9,827 nt of DNA from JBGPYB01 sp041493035 (GTDB lineage Bacteria; Acidobacteriota; Vicinamibacteria; Fen-336): positions 1 to 9,827 of the forward strand of contig JBGPYB010000170.1 in NCBI GenBank assembly GCA_041493035.1. The letters run 5' to 3'. Shown in pieces: positions 1 through 6,802 of the stretch. Both the position numbers and the translations under genes were made by a program. Position 1 is the first letter of the stretch. Every line of letters starts with the position of its first letter. The notes beneath the pieces are model-generated. The model searched no databases, was not told where the DNA came from, and saw only the letters and a list, made by a program, of their open reading frames with translations.

Positions 1-321
1 ATGGCGATCGCGGTTCGAGAGCGCACGGGGGAATTGGCGGTGCTCAAGGCAGTCGGCTTCTCCGACGCTTTCACCCTGCTGGTCGTGCTCGCGGAATCGC
101 TGCTCGTCGCCGGCGTGGGGGGTGGCCTCGGCATCCTCCTCGCCAAGGAATTCACCTCCGGCAAGGACCCGACCGGCGGCTTCCTTCCGGCTTTCTACAT
201 CGCTCCCGGCGGTGTCGTCCTCGGCTTCGTCCTTGCCGCCGTGGTGGGCCTGGCCGCCGGTGCCATCCCGGCAATCTCCGCGATGCGCCTTCGCGTCGTG
301 GACGGCCTGAGGCGCGTATGA
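1..321 (+). CDS. ABC transporter permease, MacB/FtsX type, C-terminal part (5' end outside window)
   Basis: Only the last 106 residues are visible. They begin with the cytoplasmic loop RERTGELAVLKAVGF (residues 6-20), the conserved segment before the last helices of FtsX-domain permeases, which is thought to contact the ATPase. Two membrane segments follow (about 23-47 and 66-95), then the usual ending with a short basic tail (AISAMRLRVVDGLRRV). The ATG at base 1 is almost certainly internal, because a complete permease would need about 270-300 more residues upstream (periplasmic domain and first helices). The stop overlaps the next permease start by four bases (ATGA), so the two are translationally coupled and probably form a heterodimeric export permease. 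Family knowledge places a MacB-like ATPase and often a periplasmic adaptor next to such pairs; neither is in the window. The substrate cannot be deduced. Confidence 0.9.
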   Translation: MAIAVRERTGELAVLKAVGFSDAFTLLVVLAESLLVAGVGGGLGILLAKEFTSGKDPTGGFLPAFYIAPGGVVLGFVLAAVVGLAAGAIPAISAMRLRVVDGLRRV

Positions 322-1490
322 CCGCGATCCCTTTCAGCTACAACGTTCAGAGCGTGCGCGCGCGGTGGCCCTCGGCCGCCGTGGCGGTTCTCGGGATCGC
401 TGGGACGGTCGCCGTGTTCGTGGCGATGCTGGCGCTGGCGCGCGGTTTCAAGGCGACACTCGTGTCCTCGGGCTCCCCCGGGAACGTGATCGTGCGACGG
501 GCGGGATCCGCCTCGGAGATGGACAGCGTCCTGTTGGTCGAACAGGTTCGTGCCATCGAGGACGCAGCGGAGGTGGCGCGCGAGGACGGCGTCGCCGTCG
601 TAAGCCCGGAGGTGGTGGTCGTAGGGTCACTGCCTTTGAAGCGCACGGGGACCGACGCCAACGTCCAATTCCGCGGCGTGTCGCCGCGGGCGCTCTCGGT
701 CCACTCCGGCGTGCGTATCGCCCAAGGGCGCTTCTTCACCCCGAGCCTCCATGAGGCCGTGGTCGGCAAGAACGCCCTTCTCGCGTATTCGGGCCTGAGC
801 CTGGGGGGCAAGGTCAGCTACGGCGGCGCCGAGTGGAGCATCGTCGGAGTCATGGACGCGGGCGGGAGCAGCTTCGACTCGGAGATGTGGTGTGACTCTG
901 CCGTGCTGAACGTCGCCTACAACCGTCCGGCGGCGGTCTATCAGTCCCTGACCGCGCGCCTCGTATCGCCCGACGCACTCGACGCGCTCAAGAAGAGGCT
1001 GGCCGCCGACCCGAGGCTCAACGTCCAGGTCGAACGCGAGACGGAGTACTACGAAAAGGCCTCCCAGATGCTCACGTCCTTGATCGTGACGCTGGGGACG
1101 CTCATCGCCGTCGTGATGGGCGTGGGAGCCGTGCTCGGCGCCCTCAACACGATGTACTCGGCCGTGGCCGCCCGTTCTCGGGAGATCGCGACGCTTCGGG
1201 CCCTGGGCTTCGGCGGAGGAGCCGTCCTCATTTCCTTCATCGCGGAGTCCCTTTTCGTCGCCGCCCTCGGGGGCGTTCTCGGAGGGCTCGCGGCCCTGCC
1301 GCTGAATGGGATGACGACCGGCACGATGAACTGGCAGACCTTCTCCCACCTTGCCTTCGCGTTCCGGGTGACGCCCCCCGCGCTGCTGGCGGGTCTAGGC
1401 TTCGCCCTCGTCATGGGTCTCGTGGGAGGCGTGCCCCCCGCCATACGCGCTGTTCGCTGCCCGGTGGCGGTGGCTCTCAGGGGTCTCTAG
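318..1490 (+). CDS. ABC transporter permease, MacB/FtsX type (complete)
   Basis: This 390-residue inner-membrane protein has MacB-like permease architecture. A cytoplasmic N-terminus is followed by a first helix (about 19-41), then a large extracytoplasmic domain (about 45-245), and a C-terminal FtsX domain with three helices (about 253-277, 302-325 and 355-378). The loop SREIATLRALGF (about 287-298) lies between the second and third helices, where these permeases contact their ATPase. The start is ATG at 318, with GAGG at 309-312 as ribosome-binding site, and it overlaps the preceding permease stop. The neighbouring partial permease has the same C-terminal organisation, so the pair likely works as a heterodimer with an ATPase encoded upstream. 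These proteins usually couple cytoplasmic ATP hydrolysis to movement of lipids, peptides or drugs in the periplasm. Nothing here shows which applies. The gene ends at TAG 1488-1490, and no obvious hairpin terminator follows. Confidence 0.93.
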   Translation: MTAIPFSYNVQSVRARWPSAAVAVLGIAGTVAVFVAMLALARGFKATLVSSGSPGNVIVRRAGSASEMDSVLLVEQVRAIEDAAEVAREDGVAVVSPEVVVVGSLPLKRTGTDANVQFRGVSPRALSVHSGVRIAQGRFFTPSLHEAVVGKNALLAYSGLSLGGKVSYGGAEWSIVGVMDAGGSSFDSEMWCDSAVLNVAYNRPAAVYQSLTARLVSPDALDALKKRLAADPRLNVQVERETEYYEKASQMLTSLIVTLGTLIAVVMGVGAVLGALNTMYSAVAARSREIATLRALGFGGGAVLISFIAESLFVAALGGVLGGLAALPLNGMTTGTMNWQTFSHLAFAFRVTPPALLAGLGFALVMGLVGGVPPAIRAVRCPVAVALRGL

Positions 1491-1548
1491 TCAGAAGATT
1501 GTGGGCCGAGTTTGAGGATCGACAGTCGAGCCCGTCCAGATATAACCA

Positions 1549-1576
1549 TTGACACTATAGCGACAGTGGCTATAGT
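1549..1576 (+). promoter_or_regulatory. Strong sigma-70-type promoter of the padR-ADOP operon
   Basis: A perfect -35 hexamer TTGACA (1549-1554) and a near-perfect -10 hexamer TATAGT (1571-1576) are separated by 16 bases, in an AT-rich pocket of an otherwise GC-rich window. The start codon at 1582 lies five bases after the -10 box. Transcription normally starts about seven bases after it, so the start site is predicted at or within one or two bases of the ATG. The message would then have no leader and no Shine-Dalgarno site. The start site is inferred from spacing. Confidence 0.75.
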
Positions 1577-1577
1577 G
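1553..1577. promoter_or_regulatory. Inverted-repeat operator overlapping the padR promoter (likely PadR autorepression site)
   Basis: Two perfect 8-base arms, CACTATAG (1553-1560) and CTATAGTG (1570-1577), are separated by nine bases. The arm centres are 17 bases apart, suited to a dimeric winged-helix regulator. The left arm shares two bases with the -35 box, and the right arm covers the whole -10 box, so a bound dimer would block RNA polymerase. PadR proteins commonly repress their own promoters through such dyads. That the adjacent PadR binds here is inference from position. Confidence 0.65.
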
Positions 1578-1581
1578 GGGC

Positions 1582-1944
1582 ATGGCCCACGACCGCGCTG
1601 AGGTTCTTTCGCTTCTTCCGTTGCCCCTGGCGACCTTCCACATTCTCCTGGCGGTAGCGGAGGACGACCGCCACGGCTACGCCATCATCCAGGACGTGGC
1701 TGTCCGCACGGGCGGCGAGCTGAAGCTGAGCGCGGGGACGCTGTACCGCTCGATCCAGCGGATGCTCGAGGACGGATTGATCGTGGAGGTCCACGAACGT
1801 CCGGCCCCCGAACTGGACGACGAGCGGAGGAGGTACTACCGGATCACGCCGTTCGGAGCCGCCGTCGCCCGCGCGGAAGCGGGGCGCCTCACCAACCTCC
1901 TCAAGCTGGCGCGAGCGTGCGGACTCGCCCCCGGGAGGGCCTGA
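1582..1944 (+). CDS. PadR family transcriptional regulator
   Basis: This 120-residue cytoplasmic DNA-binding protein has a PadR-type winged helix. The N-terminal segment LPLATFHILLAVAEDDRHGYAI (about residues 13-34) matches the first helices of PadR proteins. KLSAGTLYRSIQRMLEDGLI (about 53-72) is the recognition-helix region. The wing carries an acidic stretch and RRRYYRITPFGAAVARAEAGRL (about 87-108), the typical PadR ending. The C-terminal dimerisation part is short, as in the small PadR subfamily. ATG 1582 gives the normal family N-terminus; no Shine-Dalgarno site precedes it, and the promoter position suggests a leaderless message. The stop overlaps the next start by one base (TGATG), so it is translationally coupled to the duplicated permease. 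Likely role: repressor of its own two-gene operon, released by an unknown ligand. Confidence 0.93.
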   Translation: MAHDRAEVLSLLPLPLATFHILLAVAEDDRHGYAIIQDVAVRTGGELKLSAGTLYRSIQRMLEDGLIVEVHERPAPELDDERRRYYRITPFGAAVARAEAGRLTNLLKLARACGLAPGRA

Positions 1945-4559
1945 TGCGCGTCTACAGGGCTCTGCTTCTCGCCTTCCCGGCGTCGTTCCGGGCGGAGTAC
2001 GGCGAGGAGATGCGCACGATCTTCGCCCGGCGCCGCCGCGGCACCTCTGGCGCTCTGCCGGTGCTGACGCTCTGGGTAGAGGCGGTGTGGGACGTCATTC
2101 TGAATGCCGCACGGGTGCAATGGGACGTCTTGGGGCAGGACCTTCGGTACACGGTGCGCACGCTGCGGCGCTCACCTGGCTTCACGTCGGCCGCGATTCT
2201 GGTGGCGGCGCTCGGTGTCGGGGCGACGACCGCGGCTTTCTCGATCACGGACCACGTTCTCATCCGGCCATTGCCGTTCGCCGACCCGCAGCGGCTCGTC
2301 GATCTCTGGCAGAATCAACAAGGCTACTCGCGGACGGAGCTCTCGCCGGCCAACTACCGCGATTGGAAGCGGATGAGCACGTCCCTCGAGGCGACGGCCG
2401 CTTTCACCGACGCCTCGGTCAACCTCGTGGGGGAAGGCGATCCGGAGCGTCTCAGTGGCCAGAAGGTGACGGCGGATCTCTTTCCCCTGCTGGGCACGAA
2501 GCCTCTGCTTGGCCGCGTCTTCAGCGAAGCCGACGATCGCGCGGGCGCCCCGGGGACGCTGCTGCTCAGCTACGGGCTCTGGCAAAGGAGGTTCGGCGGA
2601 GATCCTGCCGTGCTGGGCCGGAAGGTGATCCTGGACGATGCGCCTTATGCGGTCATCGGCGTGATGTCACGGGGCTTCTATTTCCCGAGCCGCGAGTCCC
2701 AAGTCTGGATGCCGATGCGGTTCGAGGAAGGGGACTTCGCCGAGCGCGACAACCTGTACCTTCGCGTCGTCGGCCGGCTGCGGGACGGGGTCTCGCTGGA
2801 ACAGGCGCGGGCCGAAATGGGGCTCGTGGCTGCCCGGTTGGAACGCGCCTACCCCAAGGAGAACGCTGAAACCGGAGCCACGGTCGTCCGGCTGCGCGAC
2901 GAGATCTCCGAGCAGACCCGGCTGCTGTTGATGGCGCTCTTCGGCGCAGCGCTCTGTGTGCTGCTCATCGCCTGCACGAACCTGGGGAGCCTCCTGCTGG
3001 CCCGCGCCCTGTTCCGCCGCAAGGAGCTGGCGGTGAGAACGGCGCTCGGCGCGGCTCGGGAGCGGCTCGTGCGCCAACTGCTGACCGAGGCTCTCGTCCT
3101 CGCGACGTTCGGGGGAGTGGTGGGTGTGTGTCTCGCTGTCGCGGCCACGCCGCTGGTGGCTCGCCTGGTCCCGAACGCGCTGCCCATAGCCGAGACACCG
3201 CAGGCGGACGTCCGGATGCTGCTCTTCGCGGCTCTGGCGACCGTGGTCACCGGCATCGGTTTCGGGGTGATACCAGCGTTGCGAGCGCAGAGAGACGTGG
3301 ACGCGACCGGACTGAGGGAGGGATCCCGTGGCGGCGTCGGCGGAAGCAAGGAGGGCCTGCGATCTGCGCTGGTCGTCACCCAGGTCACGGTCTCCGTCTT
3401 GTTGCTGATTTCGTCGGGCCTGCTGATCCGGGCCCTGTGGCGTTTGCAGGCCGTCGATCCTGGGTTCCGGCCCGCGGGTGTGTTGACCCTGCGCACGACA
3501 CTGCCCCTGCCGAAGTACGAGAAGACGGGACGGCGCCGCCAGTTTGTCACGAGCGTCCTGTCCGACATCCGCGCGCTGCCGGGCGTGTCGAACGCGGCAT
3601 ACATCAGCTTTCTGCCGATGGTCATGCGCGGCGGGATCTGGGCCGTCAAGGTCGAGGGGCAGCCCGAAGTGCCGGGGGACCCCAGCAATGCGAGTCTGCG
3701 GTTCGTCACGCCGGACTTCTTCGCGACTCTCGGGATCCCCATCGTCAAGGGCCGTGACGTCAGCGAGTCCGACACCGCCGAATCGCCGTGGGTAGCGGTG
3801 GTGAGCCAGTCCTTTGCTCGACGCTACTGGCCCGACCAGGATCCCCTGGGGCGGCGCCTCCAGTTCGGCCTGCCGGGTGCGGACGGCGCCAGTCCCTTCG
3901 GTGAACGCACCGTCGTCGGCGTGGTGGGCGACATCCGGGTCCGTGGCATCGAGCGCAGCAGCGAGCCTCAGCTCTACCTGTCCTACCAGCAAGTGAAGGA
4001 CGGATGGCTGGCCTGGTACGCGCCGAAGGACCTCGTGGTCCGATCGTCCGCCGATCCCGTGGCGCTGCTTCCCGCCATTCGGCGGATCGTCGCGGCAGCC
4101 GATCTGGTGCAGCCGGTCTCCGACGTCCGGATGCTCTCGGACATCGTGAGCGCGGACACGGCGCCTCGCTCGGTTCAGGCGGGAGTGCTCGGGGCCTTTG
4201 CCGCCATCGCGGTTGTCCTCGCGGGCATCGGCATGCACGGCCTGCTGGCGTTCACGGTGTCGAGCCGGGTTCAGGAAATCGGCGTGAGGATCGCCCTTGG
4301 GGCCGGGGCGAGCGACATCCTGAGGCTGGTGCTGCGACAGGGGCTTCTATTGGCTACGACTGGAGTCGCTCTGGGCGTGACGGTCGCGTCCGGAGCGGGC
4401 CGGGCCATGGAGGCGCTCCTGGCCGGTGTGAGTCCCCGCGACGCGGCGACGTTCCTGGCGGCGGTGACCGTGGCCTTGGTGACGACCCTCGTCGGGAGTC
4501 TCTTTCCCGCGCTTCGTGCCATTCGGGTCGACCCAATGACGGCGATCCGCACCGAATAG
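1944..4559 (+). CDS. Duplicated MacB-like permease without fused ATPase (ADOP family)
   Basis: This inner-membrane protein has 871 residues from ATG 1944. An N-terminal prefix (about 1-35, AFPASFRAEYGEEM) is typical of ADOP proteins. Two MacB-like units follow. Unit one has a first helix near 82-102, an extracytoplasmic domain, and an FtsX domain with helices near 328-350, 383-405 and 424-446, including the loop RRKELAVRTALGA. Unit two starts near 474 (SALVVTQVTVSVLLLISSG), has a second periplasmic domain, and ends in FtsX helices near 748-772, 800-822 and 835-860 with loop RVQEIGVRIALGA. No Walker motifs are present, hence 'orphan'. The ATG at 1944 is preferred over an in-frame GTG at 1917: it has GGGAGGG at 1933-1939 at good spacing, couples to the padR stop, and gives the family's usual N-terminus. 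Substrate and energy source are unknown. It may borrow an ATPase encoded elsewhere, possibly that of the ABC operon just upstream. Confidence 0.93.
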   Translation: MRVYRALLLAFPASFRAEYGEEMRTIFARRRRGTSGALPVLTLWVEAVWDVILNAARVQWDVLGQDLRYTVRTLRRSPGFTSAAILVAALGVGATTAAFSITDHVLIRPLPFADPQRLVDLWQNQQGYSRTELSPANYRDWKRMSTSLEATAAFTDASVNLVGEGDPERLSGQKVTADLFPLLGTKPLLGRVFSEADDRAGAPGTLLLSYGLWQRRFGGDPAVLGRKVILDDAPYAVIGVMSRGFYFPSRESQVWMPMRFEEGDFAERDNLYLRVVGRLRDGVSLEQARAEMGLVAARLERAYPKENAETGATVVRLRDEISEQTRLLLMALFGAALCVLLIACTNLGSLLLARALFRRKELAVRTALGAARERLVRQLLTEALVLATFGGVVGVCLAVAATPLVARLVPNALPIAETPQADVRMLLFAALATVVTGIGFGVIPALRAQRDVDATGLREGSRGGVGGSKEGLRSALVVTQVTVSVLLLISSGLLIRALWRLQAVDPGFRPAGVLTLRTTLPLPKYEKTGRRRQFVTSVLSDIRALPGVSNAAYISFLPMVMRGGIWAVKVEGQPEVPGDPSNASLRFVTPDFFATLGIPIVKGRDVSESDTAESPWVAVVSQSFARRYWPDQDPLGRRLQFGLPGADGASPFGERTVVGVVGDIRVRGIERSSEPQLYLSYQQVKDGWLAWYAPKDLVVRSSADPVALLPAIRRIVAAADLVQPVSDVRMLSDIVSADTAPRSVQAGVLGAFAAIAVVLAGIGMHGLLAFTVSSRVQEIGVRIALGAGASDILRLVLRQGLLLATTGVALGVTVASGAGRAMEALLAGVSPRDAATFLAAVTVALVTTLVGSLFPALRAIRVDPMTAIRTE

Positions 4560-4596
4560 GTCACCCCAGGGGTCGGCGGCGGAGTACGATGGGTCT

Positions 4597-5082
4597 GTGC
4601 TGGCATCACTCGCCACGCTACTGATCGCGGTAGCGCTCGCTGTTCCGGCCCCGACGACGGCCGAGGCACGGGTCTCTCTCGACGTGAAGGACGCCGCCCT
4701 GGTCGACATCGTCTCGGCCCTGGCCGAGTTGGGTCGCCTTCAAGTCGTGTTCGACCCGGGACCGTCCTGCTCACTCACGCTGAAGCTGCGGGAAGTGCGT
4801 TGGCGGATCGCGTTCGACGCGGCCTTGCGCGCCTGCAGGCTGGCCTGTGAGGAAGAGGGCGGAATCCTCCGGGTTGCGCCCGTCGAGCGCTTGAGCGGGG
4901 AGAGCGAGGACCGCCGCAGGCTGGCCGAAGAGCGCGCTCGATCGGCCGCCCACACCGTGTCCAGCTTTCGCCTTTCCTATGCCCGCGCCGCCGAGATGGC
5001 GCCGATCGTCAAGCGTCTACTCTCCCCGCGTGGCGATGTCGTCTTCGACGCCCGAACCAATACGCTGATCATCGTGGACTGA
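4597..5082 (+). CDS. Short secreted protein with STN domain and truncated secretin N-domain (PilQ-like N-terminal fragment)
   Basis: The protein has 161 residues. The first 23 form a Sec signal peptide (hydrophobic core LATLLIAVALAV, likely cleavage after AEA). Residues about 25-95 match the secretin/TonB short N-terminal (STN) domain: VSLDVKDAALVDIVSALAEL, then a VRWRIAFDAALRACRL segment and ILRVAPVE. Residues about 118-161 resemble the start of the next secretin N-domain, with FRLSYARAAEMAPIVKRLL and the landmark RTNTLIIVD, where the protein stops. PilQ-type secretins continue for hundreds more residues into the outer-membrane pore; reading past the TGA shows no such continuation. Start is GTG 4597, with weak GGAG at 4581-4584, chosen because it gives a compact signal peptide. 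It lies 37 bases after the ADOP gene and could be cotranscribed. It is either a true stand-alone periplasmic domain protein or the remnant of a secretin gene; its function is not evident. Confidence 0.8.
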   Translation: MLASLATLLIAVALAVPAPTTAEARVSLDVKDAALVDIVSALAELGRLQVVFDPGPSCSLTLKLREVRWRIAFDAALRACRLACEEEGGILRVAPVERLSGESEDRRRLAEERARSAAHTVSSFRLSYARAAEMAPIVKRLLSPRGDVVFDARTNTLIIVD

Positions 5083-5100
5083 GCGTCAGCGTGCGCTCAG
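5079..5100. terminator. Hairpin between convergent genes, possible bidirectional terminator
   Basis: CTGAGCG (5079-5085) and CGCTCAG (5094-5100) form a perfect 7-base stem with an 8-base loop. It covers the stop codons of both converging genes (TGA 5080-5082 on plus, TGA at 5088-5086 on minus). There is no T-run on either side, so a classical factor-independent terminator is not proven. Confidence 0.4.
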
Positions 5101-5523
5101 GCGGCCTATGTCCAACAGGAGCGCCACCAGGGTCAGGCCACCTTGTATCGCCGCGGGGCCGGTGCCCCCGGAGCCGAAGGGGATGCCGAACAGGGGCACC
5201 CGCGCCGCGGTGACCAGGACGACGATCGCCGCGGCCGCCAGGAGCGCCCACCACGCACCCTTCTCGCCCCGGCGGTAGGGGCCGAGGACGGTGGCCAGGA
5301 ACAGTACGGCGAAGCCGGCACCGTAGGCGGCGGAAGTGCCGCGAATCCCGCGCAGTGCCGTGAGGACTTCCGGATGCCCGGCGGCCACCTCGGTCACCGG
5401 AGTTCCTCCGATCGGATAGTCGCCGCGGTAGGCGAGGTTGGCGGAGGCGAAGCTGATCAGCAGCGTGATCGCCCCCACGACGGTCAGCAACACCCAGCTC
5501 GCGGTCCTCAATTTCGTTCCCAT
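5086..5523 (-). CDS. Four-helix integral membrane protein, unknown function
   Basis: The protein has 145 residues from the ATG at 5523. That start has GGAGG at 5533-5529 five bases upstream; an in-frame TTG at 5538 is less likely. Predicted helices are about 9-28 (SWVLLTVVGAITLLISFASA), 66-82 (AAYGAGFAVLFLATVLG), 91-109 (AWWALLAAAAIVVLVTAAR) and 124-140 (AAIQGGLTLVALLLDIG). The loop between the first two (about 30-60) contains RGDYPIGGTPVTEVAAGHPE. Helix count and length resemble small DUF4345-like membrane proteins, but I do not recognise a family with certainty. It follows the propeller lipoprotein gene by 48 bases on the same strand and is probably the last gene of that transcript. Its stop is only three bases from the stop of the converging gene. 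Confidence 0.78.
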   Translation of the reverse strand: MGTKLRTASWVLLTVVGAITLLISFASANLAYRGDYPIGGTPVTEVAAGHPEVLTALRGIRGTSAAYGAGFAVLFLATVLGPYRRGEKGAWWALLAAAAIVVLVTAARVPLFGIPFGSGGTGPAAIQGGLTLVALLLDIGRLSAR

Positions 5524-5571
5524 TTCATCCTCCACCAATTCGCTCCAACTGATCCATCTCTTCTGGCCCTG

Positions 5572-6744
5572 TCAGGGGACCACGACGATGGCGATGGGAG
5601 ACTGACCCGTTGCCACGGGCGGTCCGAGGGCCGTCAAGGCGCCGGTGCCGAGATCGATCGAGAACGCCGAGACGCTGCTGGATGTCGCGTCGGTCATGTA
5701 GGCGAAACGCCCCGCCGGATCGAGTGCGAAGCCCGACGGATCGCCGATGAGGAAGGGGGCCGTGGATGCCGTGGAGTAAGGGCCGACCGCGGAAGGTCCC
5801 AGCAGGCCTGAGCCTTGGAAGGTGAAGGCCCAGAAGCCGTGGCTGAAGGCGCCGGTTCGACCGGGTCGGTCTGGGACGTAGGCAAAGCGACTGGAAGGAT
5901 GGAAGAGGATCCCCGCCGGCCGGAGGTTGCTCGTGGCGAAATCGAAGCCGGGAGCGAAGGCCGATCCCGGGACTGGAGTGAGCCCGCCTGTCGTCGAGCT
6001 GCTGCTATACAAGAAGACGGTATCGGAGGTGAAGGGCGTCGCGGTGGTGAGGTAGAGGAAAGTGCCGCTCGGGTCCATGGCGAGGCCGCTGACGGTGTCG
6101 GGGGCTTCGACCCCGGTGCCAATGGAGGTCAGATGCCCAGTGGCTGCATCGACGGCGTAGGTCGCCACTGCCGCCGGACCGAACGTCGCAATGTAGAGGA
6201 ATCGGCCGTCGGCGCGAAGGACTGGGGCGTGAGGCGCGCCCGACGTGACGACGGAGGCGCCGTCAACCGGCGCCAACGCGCCGGTGGCGGCGTCGACCGT
6301 CAAGACGTCCAACCCATCGCCGTCCTGTCGCGTTGCCCAGAGGAAGCGACCTCCCGCATCCAGGACCATTCCGGTGACCTGTCGGCCGATGTCGAAGGGC
6401 GAGCCTGGAACGTCGCTCAGGAGCCCCGACGTTCGATCGACGGCGTAGGCCTGGATTCCACCCTGCCCGCCCGCGAGAGGGACGAAGAGGAAGCGCCCCT
6501 GGGGATCGGCCGTCATCCCGCTCGGCACACCGACACCCGACAGAGACGCGCCGCCGAGAAGGCGGACGGTCCCGTCGCCCGCCACGGCAAACGCGGACAG
6601 GTCGTGCGAAGACTGGTTCGCGACGTATACGAACCGCCCCGCCGCCGGGGGTGGCGTTGGGGAGGGCGATGGCGAGGGCGATGGGTCGCTGCTGCCGCAC
6701 GCTCCGAGGCTGATCAGGAGAAGGCCGACGGCGGCTCGTCGCAT
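5572..6744 (-). CDS. Lipoprotein with seven-bladed beta-propeller (lactonase/YVTN-like fold)
   Basis: The protein has 390 residues. It begins with a lipoprotein signal peptide, MRRAAVGLLLISLGAC, whose lipobox LGAC makes Cys16 the lipidated residue. Gly follows Cys, consistent with export to the outer membrane. A flexible linker of alternating Pro and Ser (about 20-35) leads to a propeller (36-390). Seven blade starts can be counted from the motif G/S-R/T-F-x-Y/F/W: GRFVYV, GRFLFV, GRFLWA, GRFLYI, GTFLYL, SRFAYV and GRFAYM. The closing strand SPIAIVVVP ends the protein. The fold matches the 6-phosphogluconolactonase-like/YVTN propellers, many of which are extracellular binding proteins rather than enzymes, so a catalytic role should not be assumed. 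ATG 6744 is chosen over upstream TTG 6816 and ATG 6795 because only it gives a canonical lipoprotein signal; its ribosome-binding site is weak. Likely cotranscribed with the membrane protein 48 bases downstream. Confidence 0.88.
   Translation of the reverse strand: MRRAAVGLLLISLGACGSSDPSPSPSPSPTPPPAAGRFVYVANQSSHDLSAFAVAGDGTVRLLGGASLSGVGVPSGMTADPQGRFLFVPLAGGQGGIQAYAVDRTSGLLSDVPGSPFDIGRQVTGMVLDAGGRFLWATRQDGDGLDVLTVDAATGALAPVDGASVVTSGAPHAPVLRADGRFLYIATFGPAAVATYAVDAATGHLTSIGTGVEAPDTVSGLAMDPSGTFLYLTTATPFTSDTVFLYSSSSTTGGLTPVPGSAFAPGFDFATSNLRPAGILFHPSSRFAYVPDRPGRTGAFSHGFWAFTFQGSGLLGPSAVGPYSTASTAPFLIGDPSGFALDPAGRFAYMTDATSSSVSAFSIDLGTGALTALGPPVATGQSPIAIVVVP
6662..6685. repeat. Two-copy 12-base tandem repeat in the lipoprotein linker
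   Basis: GAGGGCGATGGC (6662-6673) is followed directly by GAGGGCGATGGG (6674-6685), differing at the last base. On the minus strand it encodes the alternating Pro-Ser linker after the lipidated cysteine. The unit is a multiple of three, so gain or loss of copies would change linker length without a frameshift. Confidence 0.7.
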
Positions 6745-6802
6745 CCATTCATGATGCGTCACCGAGCAGCCCAGACCAAAAGAGAGAAACTCCATATGCC
6801 TG

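Larger units (their letters stand above)
1491..1581. other. Intergenic region between the ABC operon and the PadR-ADOP operon
   Basis: These 91 bases hold no coding sequence. The right half carries the promoter and operator listed separately. The left half holds a small palindrome (TCGAC, A, GTCGA at 1519-1529). The heptamer CGACAGT occurs at 1520-1526 and again at 1561-1567, inside the spacer of the operator. The 41-base offset is close to four helical turns, so the two copies would face the same side of the DNA. No convincing factor-independent terminator for the upstream ABC operon was seen. Confidence 0.6.

Noticed and set aside
1917..1943. Upstream GTG start for the duplicated permease
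   Set aside because: The nine extra residues (MRTRPREGL) are not family-like and come from padR sequence. ATG 1944 has a better ribosome-binding site and the TGATG coupling.
2667..4238. Long minus-strand open frame (523 codons) antisense to the duplicated permease
   Set aside because: Its translation is rich in Arg, His, Gly and Gln with no recognisable domain. The opposite strand encodes a clear ADOP permease. Long antisense frames are expected in high-GC DNA.
4589..4624. Eleven-codon ATG frame just before the STN protein start, a possible leader peptide
   Set aside because: It overlaps the signal peptide code in another frame and has no attenuator-like structure, so it is more likely chance.
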